Assembly: GCF_003992615.1 (NCBI RefSeq)
Contig: NZ_RZMY01000006.1
Coordinates: 310,001 to 374,000, forward strand
DNA from: Flagellimonas beolgyonensis
GTDB taxonomy: Bacteria > Bacteroidota > Bacteroidia > Flavobacteriales > Flavobacteriaceae
Length of the DNA stretch: 64,000 nucleotides
Direction: 5' to 3'
Shown piece after piece: positions 59,617 through 64,000 of this stretch (its first letter is position 1; each line of letters starts with the position of its first letter). The position numbers and the translations under genes are program-made. Below the pieces are notes generated by a model, which searched no databases, was not told the DNA's origin, and saw nothing but the letters and a program-made list of their open reading frames with translations.

Positions 59617-60927
59617 TTAGTTAATTGAGTAGCTGACAAATGCAATTTTCTTACTGTCTGGACTCCAAGACGGAACATTGATGGTTCCTTGTCCACCGAA
59701 AAATTCAGGGGTTAAATCCTTGATTTCCTTGGTCTCCAAATTCATCAAACGAAGTTTGACCTGCTTTCCGAATAAATGGGCTTCTTTTTGATCGGAGGTA
59801 TAAGCAATGTAAACGATCCATTTCCCGTCAGGTGAAGGATGTGGAAACCAGTTGGAGTTTTCATCAAAAGTCAATTGTTCTGGTTTGGACCCATTGGCCC
59901 GCATACGCCAGATTTGCATATGTCCTGTGCGATAGGAGTTGAAATAGATATACTTTCCGTCGGGTGAATATTCAGGTCCATCATCCAGTCCGAGGGTTTT
60001 GGTCAGTCTTTTTTCTTTGCCGCCATTAATATCGATGGTGTAAACATCGTAATTGCCGATGCGTTCCGCACAATAGGACAGTGTCTTTCCATCGGGCGAC
60101 CATCCGTGCCAATAGGAAGGCACCTGATCGGTAATTTTTCTAGGGGTACCTCCAGAAATGGGCATGACATACATGGCCGATTTATACAATTTTGGTGATG
60201 GGTCGGAAGTATCATTGTGGCTGATGGCCAACCATTGGCTGTCTGGCGAAATGCCATGGTCGTTATTGCATTTATCGGCAAAATCCGAATCCAATACCTT
60301 TAAAGCTTTGGTGGCAAGATCGAGCGTAAATAATTTTCCCCTGCTATTTACGATCAAATAATCATCAGGGTGCCAATTGGGCGCCTCAAAATGCTCTTTT
60401 AAGGATAGAATTGTCTCAATGCGACCTGTTGTAATATCCACAGTTTGTATGTGACTTGTTGTATCTATTTTGGAGTCTTTTTTGATGGGGTCAAAAGCGA
60501 TAATGGACTGTCCTACCAATTTCCAATTCCCGTCCACCTTTTCCAACATCCGCATTTCATAGGTCGAGGTCTCCTTGCCAAATTTATCTATCGACAATTC
60601 ATCATGGCTTACCCAAGCTCGATCCGCTCCGATGCTCAACTTATAGTTGGAATGGATGGCTAAGCCGCCATTGCCGAACATGGTGGGTGGCAGGTCGATG
60701 ATCGTGGAAACCGGAACATCGATAGCCCTGCCATCTGCTGTTGCCACCAAAATGCGACCATATGGCCGTTCTTGCCAACAAGCTGCATGGCCTTCAATAT
60801 CGCCCATTCGCCAGGTCAACGATTCCCTTTCCAGTAATTGGACGATAGCCAAGGAATCATTTTGAATTTGACCATACCCTTGAAAAAAAAGTGTGGTACT
60901 AAATAGGAATAGGAAATACCTGCGCAT
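59617..60927 (-). CDS. Secreted TolB-like (PD40) beta-propeller protein with N-terminal NTF2-like domain
   Basis: From the ATG at 60927 the protein has 436 residues and a signal peptide ([17 protein letters not shown]). Residues 20-150 resemble a SnoaL/DUF4440 NTF2-like domain ([21 protein letters not shown]...[18 protein letters not shown]). The rest is a propeller of WD40-like PD40 repeats ([23 protein letters not shown] and others). No catalytic triad is visible. An in-frame ATG at 60984 would add 19 residues without a clear role. It is likely co-transcribed with the Gfo/Idh gene; the function is unknown. Confidence 0.8.
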   Translation of the reverse strand: MRRYFLFLFSTTLFFQGYGQIQNDSLAIVQLLERESLTWRMGDIEGHAACWQERPYGRILVATADGRAIDVPVSTIIDLPPTMFGNGGLAIHSNYKLSIGADRAWVSHDELSIDKFGKETSTYEMRMLEKVDGNWKLVGQSIIAFDPIKKDSKIDTTSHIQTVDITTGRIETILSLKEHFEAPNWHPDDYLIVNSRGKLFTLDLATKALKVLDSDFADKCNNDHGISPDSQWLAISHNDTSDPSPKLYKSAMYVMPISGGTPRKITDQVPSYWHGWSPDGKTLSYCAERIGNYDVYTIDINGGKEKRLTKTLGLDDGPEYSPDGKYIYFNSYRTGHMQIWRMRANGSKPEQLTFDENSNWFPHPSPDGKWIVYIAYTSDQKEAHLFGKQVKLRLMNLETKEIKDLTPEFFGGQGTINVPSWSPDSKKIAFVSYSIN

Positions 60928-61233
60928 GAAAATCCATAACTGGGCAACTCCCACCGGCTGGTGAGCAAGCGCATTTTTTGCCATTTTTATGTTTGTTTAG
61001 TTGATTGCTACCTGCAACTTACGGAATAAAAATCAGTTTTTTCCCATCTTCACAAAAGGACAAGACAAGACTTATTTTCTAAAATACCCAGCACGGGCCA
61101 TGACAAATCATGATATGATTTTATTGGTAACATTTCTTCCCAAACCTATATCAAAGGGAATGAATAGTTGGATTTATAACCTTTATAAACAGATTTGGAA
61201 CGACATTTCCAATCCAATCATCGTATACTGCAT
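60928..61233. other. 306-bp intergenic stretch without a supported gene
   Basis: Between the galactose mutarotase stop and the propeller gene I find no convincing coding frame. A short palindrome, ATCATGAT, and a CACC-ggct-GGTG hairpin (in the possible N-terminal extension of the propeller gene) are the only symmetric elements. It probably holds the promoter of the propeller/Gfo operon, but I cannot name a clear TTG/TAnnTTTG pair. Confidence 0.5.
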
Positions 61234-62433
61234 TCAGGGTTTTGCAGAAAATTTAAAAAGGGTCCTTGAAAAATAGGTTTCGCCCGGATTCAAGCGAACA
61301 CTGGGGAAACTGGGTTGATTCGGGCTATCCGGAAAGTGTTGAGTTTCCAAACAAAATCCCGCCCGTTTTCCAAAAACATTGCCTTTTTTACCCGAAAACG
61401 TGCCATCCAAAAAGTTACCGCTATACAGCTGGACACCGGGTTCGTTCGAATACACTTCCAAGAACCGTCCCGACTCTGGGTGGTGCACATAACCAATCCG
61501 TCCAAAGCCATCTTCCCTTTCATTTAACACCCAACAATGATCGTAACCCTTTCCCAATTTCAATTGATCGTTGTCCAATTGGATATCTTTTCCAATGGGT
61601 TTGGGTTGCTTAAAATCAAATGGGGTCCCTGCAACCGGAGCAATTTCCCCGGTCGGGATCAAACCGTCGTCCACGGGCAAATAGGCATCGGCATGCAAAA
61701 CCAGTTCGTGGTCTTCAATGCTTTGGGAAAAATCCCCGGAAAGATTGAAATAGCTGTGTTGAGTAAGATTTACAATGGTTGGTTTATCGGTGCTGGCCTC
61801 ATATTGAATGTCCAGTGCATTTTCAGGAGTCAAGGCGTAGGTTACCTTTACTTCCAAATTACCCGGATAACCTTCCTCCCCATCTGGGCTGGTATAGGTC
61901 AGTTCCAAAACTGCACCTGTTTTGGTGACCTTGGGTGTAGCTTTCCACACTACCTTGTCGAACCCCTTATTACCGCCATGCAGGTGGTTTTCACCATCGT
62001 TTAGGGCCAATGTATAGGTTTCTCCCTCCAAAGTGAAGGTGCCCTTGGCAATTCGATTGGCATACCTGCCCACCAATGCACCAAAAAATGGGTTGCCCTC
62101 CACGTAGGATTCCAAATCTTCAAAACCAAGAACCACATCCTGGTATTGTCCATTCTTGTCGGGAGCGGTCCAACGAGTAATGATGCCGCCATAGGTAATC
62201 ACGTCCACCTCCATGCCTTGGGCATTAATCAAGGTGAATTTTTCCACTATGGATCCATCGGGCATTTTCCCAAAAATGCTTTTGCTGAAAAAATTGCTGT
62301 GTTGTTGGGTGTTTTCGGTTTCCATAAAAGATTCGGTCTCCCTTTTGTTTTGCTTACAAGCCAAAATTACCAGAGTCAGCAGCAAAACAAAGCAAAATAA
62401 TTTTAGGTAAGAAATCCCATTGGGCTTTACCAT
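61234..62433 (-). CDS. galM: Aldose 1-epimerase (galactose mutarotase), lipoprotein form
   Basis: From the ATG at 62433, preceded by a good GGAGAAGG ribosome site (rare here, and the reason for choosing this start over 62478), the protein has 399 residues and a lipoprotein signal (LLLTLVILACKQN). GalM motifs: FFGALVGRYANRIAKG, NDGENHLHGGNKGFDKVVW, LTQHSYFNLSG with a catalytic His, and CLETQHFPDSPN with the catalytic Glu. It interconverts alpha and beta sugar anomers, here in the envelope. It is upstream of the propeller and Gfo genes on the same strand. Confidence 0.93.
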   Translation of the reverse strand: MVKPNGISYLKLFCFVLLLTLVILACKQNKRETESFMETENTQQHSNFFSKSIFGKMPDGSIVEKFTLINAQGMEVDVITYGGIITRWTAPDKNGQYQDVVLGFEDLESYVEGNPFFGALVGRYANRIAKGTFTLEGETYTLALNDGENHLHGGNKGFDKVVWKATPKVTKTGAVLELTYTSPDGEEGYPGNLEVKVTYALTPENALDIQYEASTDKPTIVNLTQHSYFNLSGDFSQSIEDHELVLHADAYLPVDDGLIPTGEIAPVAGTPFDFKQPKPIGKDIQLDNDQLKLGKGYDHCWVLNEREDGFGRIGYVHHPESGRFLEVYSNEPGVQLYSGNFLDGTFSGKKGNVFGKRAGFCLETQHFPDSPNQPSFPSVRLNPGETYFSRTLFKFSAKP

Positions 62434-62562
62434 TCCCTTCTCCACTTTGATTTTTAAATGCTTCCTGATAAATGTCATTAAATGAACATCTTAGTTTCAA
62501 TAATTTTAAGAAAATTTCCTAACAATTCCATGGTTCCCAATTGTTAGACAAAATTTATTACA

Positions 62563-62934
62563 ATGGACACCGATCAAATCAATACCAAGTTCGAGCAGGC
62601 TGATCAATTTCTTGAGGCGGCCCAAAGTGAATTGAATCGACCAGCAGAAGATGTGGTACCATATATGGTATGCAGAAGTGCCCGAAAATCCATATCCCAT
62701 TATTTAAAAGGGTTTCTATTAAAACACGGGAATAATTTCAACGAGGAAGATACCGTGGAAAACTTATTGGACAAATGCCGAACCATCAGCAGCACATTCC
62801 ACAGTTTTGATTTGGGCCCCATCACATTTTCTAGGGACGATGAATACAGTGCAGAATACAGTCGTATGAAAAGCTGCATTGACCTGGCCTCCTATGCCAA
62901 ACAACTGGCAGGAGTCCCAAACCAAAAATTTTGA
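62563..62934 (+). CDS. Small HEPN-domain protein
   Basis: A 123-residue, all-helical protein. The core VCRSARKSISHYLKGFLLKHG followed by a polar linker and VENLLDKCRTIS matches the HEPN pattern (paired helices with a conserved YLKALL-like stretch). An R-x4-H string (RKSISH) is present, but not clearly at the helix position of catalytic HEPN RNases. No MNT nucleotidyltransferase partner adjoins it, so a toxin-antitoxin role is not supported. It lies 43 bp before the ferredoxin oxidoreductase gene on the same strand and may be its operon partner. Confidence 0.75.
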   Translation: MDTDQINTKFEQADQFLEAAQSELNRPAEDVVPYMVCRSARKSISHYLKGFLLKHGNNFNEEDTVENLLDKCRTISSTFHSFDLGPITFSRDDEYSAEYSRMKSCIDLASYAKQLAGVPNQKF

Positions 62935-62976
62935 AAGCGTACCTCACTTATATACCACAACATTAATCCTCATATT

Positions 62977-64000
62977 ATGAGCCAGTCAGTCCTGCAGAAA
63001 ATTGGAATTCAAAAAGACGTAACAAAGAGCAAAGACAAAAAATCATCCAAATATAAATATCCCGGAAAACCGGTTGCGATGGACGGAAACACGGCCGCCA
63101 TTATGTGCGAACGTGAATCCACAGATGCGGCGGGGGCATTTCCCATTACCCCATCCACACAGATGGGTGAGTATTGGGCAGATGCGGCTGCCAAAGGCCA
63201 TTTGAACATTTCCGGAAAACCGCTGATTTTTATTGAACCCGAAGGGGAGCACGCCGCAGCAGCGGTCACGGCTGGTCTTTCCATGACAGGGTTGCGGGCT
63301 TCCAACTTCTCATCTGGGCAAGGTATTGCCTACATGCACGAATCCCTTTATGCCGCCGTGGGTAAACGCCTAACCTACGTCTTGAACATCGGAGCACGTG
63401 CCATGACCAAATCGACACTGAACGTACACGCGGGCCATGACGATTACCATGCCATTGATGACACCGGGTTTTTCCAAATGTTTGCAAAAAAGGCACAGCA
63501 TGTTGCCGACCTTAATATTATAGCACACCGCATTGCTGAACTGGCACTTACCCCCGGCATCATCGCGCAGGATGGGTTCTTGACCACACACTTGATCGAA
63601 TCCTTCCTTTTGCCCGAACGCGAATTGATCAAAGAATATTTGGGCAGACCGGACGATATCATCAAAACTCCTACTCCGGCCCAACGCATCATATACGGCG
63701 AGACACGTCGCCGAATTCCCGAATTGTGGGATGTGGACAACCCTGTGATGGCCGGCATTGTACAAAACCAGGATTCCTACATGCAGAGCGTTGCCGCCCA
63801 ACGTCCGTTCTTCTTCGATCACATCCAAGAGTTGACCGATCGCGCTTTTGATGAATATTTTGAGCTGACCGGAAGGAAATACCAACGAGTGATGACCTAT
63901 AAGGCCGATGACGCCGATTACCTGATTTTGGGTCAGGGAAGTTTGGTGCCCAGTGCCGAAGCCGTTGTTGACTATTTGCGTGAAACTCGCGGCATAAAAG
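62977..64000 (+). CDS. Pyruvate:ferredoxin oxidoreductase-like 2-oxoacid oxidoreductase, 5' part
   Basis: The frame is open from the ATG at 62977 to the window edge (341 codons). It begins with a 30-residue extension, then the PFOR domain I: MDGNTAAIMCERESTDAAGAFPITPSTQMGEYW, IEPEGEHAAAAVTAGLSMTG, NFSSGQGIAYMHESLYAAVGK and NIGARAMTKSTLNVHAGHDD. Domain II starts near residue 310 (YLILGQGSLVPSAEAVVDYLRE). Such enzymes decarboxylate 2-oxoacids to acyl-CoA and reduce ferredoxin. Substrate-contact segments differ from the classic NifJ, so pyruvate is not certain. The TPP-binding and cluster domains would lie beyond the edge. Confidence 0.88.
   Translation, partial: MSQSVLQKIGIQKDVTKSKDKKSSKYKYPGKPVAMDGNTAAIMCERESTDAAGAFPITPSTQMGEYWADAAAKGHLNISGKPLIFIEPEGEHAAAAVTAGLSMTGLRASNFSSGQGIAYMHESLYAAVGKRLTYVLNIGARAMTKSTLNVHAGHDDYHAIDDTGFFQMFAKKAQHVADLNIIAHRIAELALTPGIIAQDGFLTTHLIESFLLPERELIKEYLGRPDDIIKTPTPAQRIIYGETRRRIPELWDVDNPVMAGIVQNQDSYMQSVAAQRPFFFDHIQELTDRAFDEYFELTGRKYQRVMTYKADDADYLILGQGSLVPSAEAVVDYLRETRGIK

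Noticed and set aside
61001-61276. 91-codon plus-strand frame between the propeller and mutarotase genes
   Set aside because: It starts at TTG, overlaps the end of galM on the other strand, and has no recognisable family or sensible composition.
62563-62934. HEPN protein as toxin of a toxin-antitoxin pair
   Set aside because: No MNT or other antitoxin gene is adjacent, and the R-x4-H string is not clearly at the catalytic position.
1-64000. Search by eye for tRNA, rRNA, IS ends, integrase or phage genes
   Set aside because: None was seen; genes are densely packed and of uniform style, so I do not claim a mobile origin for any segment.

Overview
The window comes from a chromosome of a Bacteroidota organism, most likely a marine member of the Flavobacteriaceae. 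This rests on two SusC/SusD pairs, an ECF sigma/FecR switch, a Reg_prop/Y_Y_Y regulator, lipoprotein glycanases, near-absent Shine-Dalgarno sites and moderate GC. The genus cannot be fixed from the sequence alone; a Muricauda/Allomuricauda-like genome is a guess. I saw no rRNA, tRNA, CRISPR array, IS element or prophage.

Region 1 (1-11.7 kb) is a hydrogen-oxidation island. Divergent operons share one 163-bp control region. Leftward run hypA-hypB-hypC and then, 11 bp later, the 3'-truncated gene of a divergent leucyl/phenylalanyl-tRNA-protein transferase (Aat) homologue. Rightward run hyaA-hyaB-hyaC-hyaD-hypF-hypD-hypE. The small subunit has the extra cysteines of O2-tolerant, membrane-bound [NiFe]-hydrogenases (group 1d type). 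A His-rich nickel transporter gene converges on hypE. The control region holds a 5-4-5 palindrome of FNR/CRP geometry, placed about -42 from a candidate hypA promoter.

Region 2 (11.8-22.7 kb) holds an M20 amidohydrolase, a ModE-type HTH protein, and a tight leftward operon for molybdenum cofactor: cysteine desulfurase, xdhC, mocA, moaD, moeB-rhodanese, moaE, a moaC-mog fusion, moaA, moeA and a TauE/SafE permease. It encodes a whole sulfur relay plus MoCo assembly and insertion functions, but the molybdoenzyme lies outside the window. A dodecin gene and a secreted PepSY-like gene follow upstream.

Region 3 (22.9-39.3 kb) is a probable laminarin (beta-1,3-glucan) utilisation locus: membrane one-component regulator, SusC, SusD, a multi-module surface glycan-binding lipoprotein, a GH16 lipoprotein with a carbohydrate-binding-like domain inserted in its catalytic domain, and a clan GH-A lipoprotein. 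A GH29 fucosidase and an aldo/keto reductase lie on the far side of the regulator.

Region 4 (39.4-53.9 kb) is a second, sigma/FecR-controlled SusCD locus with a PIG-L deacetylase, sugar MFS permease, ROK kinase, a PcRGLX (PL26)-like lipoprotein ended by a strong terminator, and then a DASS anion transporter. Its glycan is unknown.

Region 5 (54-64 kb) carries an ABC transporter/lysophospholipase trio arranged as in E. coli tesA-ybbA-ybbP, a Gfo/Idh oxidoreductase with a beta-propeller protein, an aldose 1-epimerase lipoprotein, a small HEPN protein, and the 5' part of a pyruvate:ferredoxin-oxidoreductase-like gene that leaves the window.
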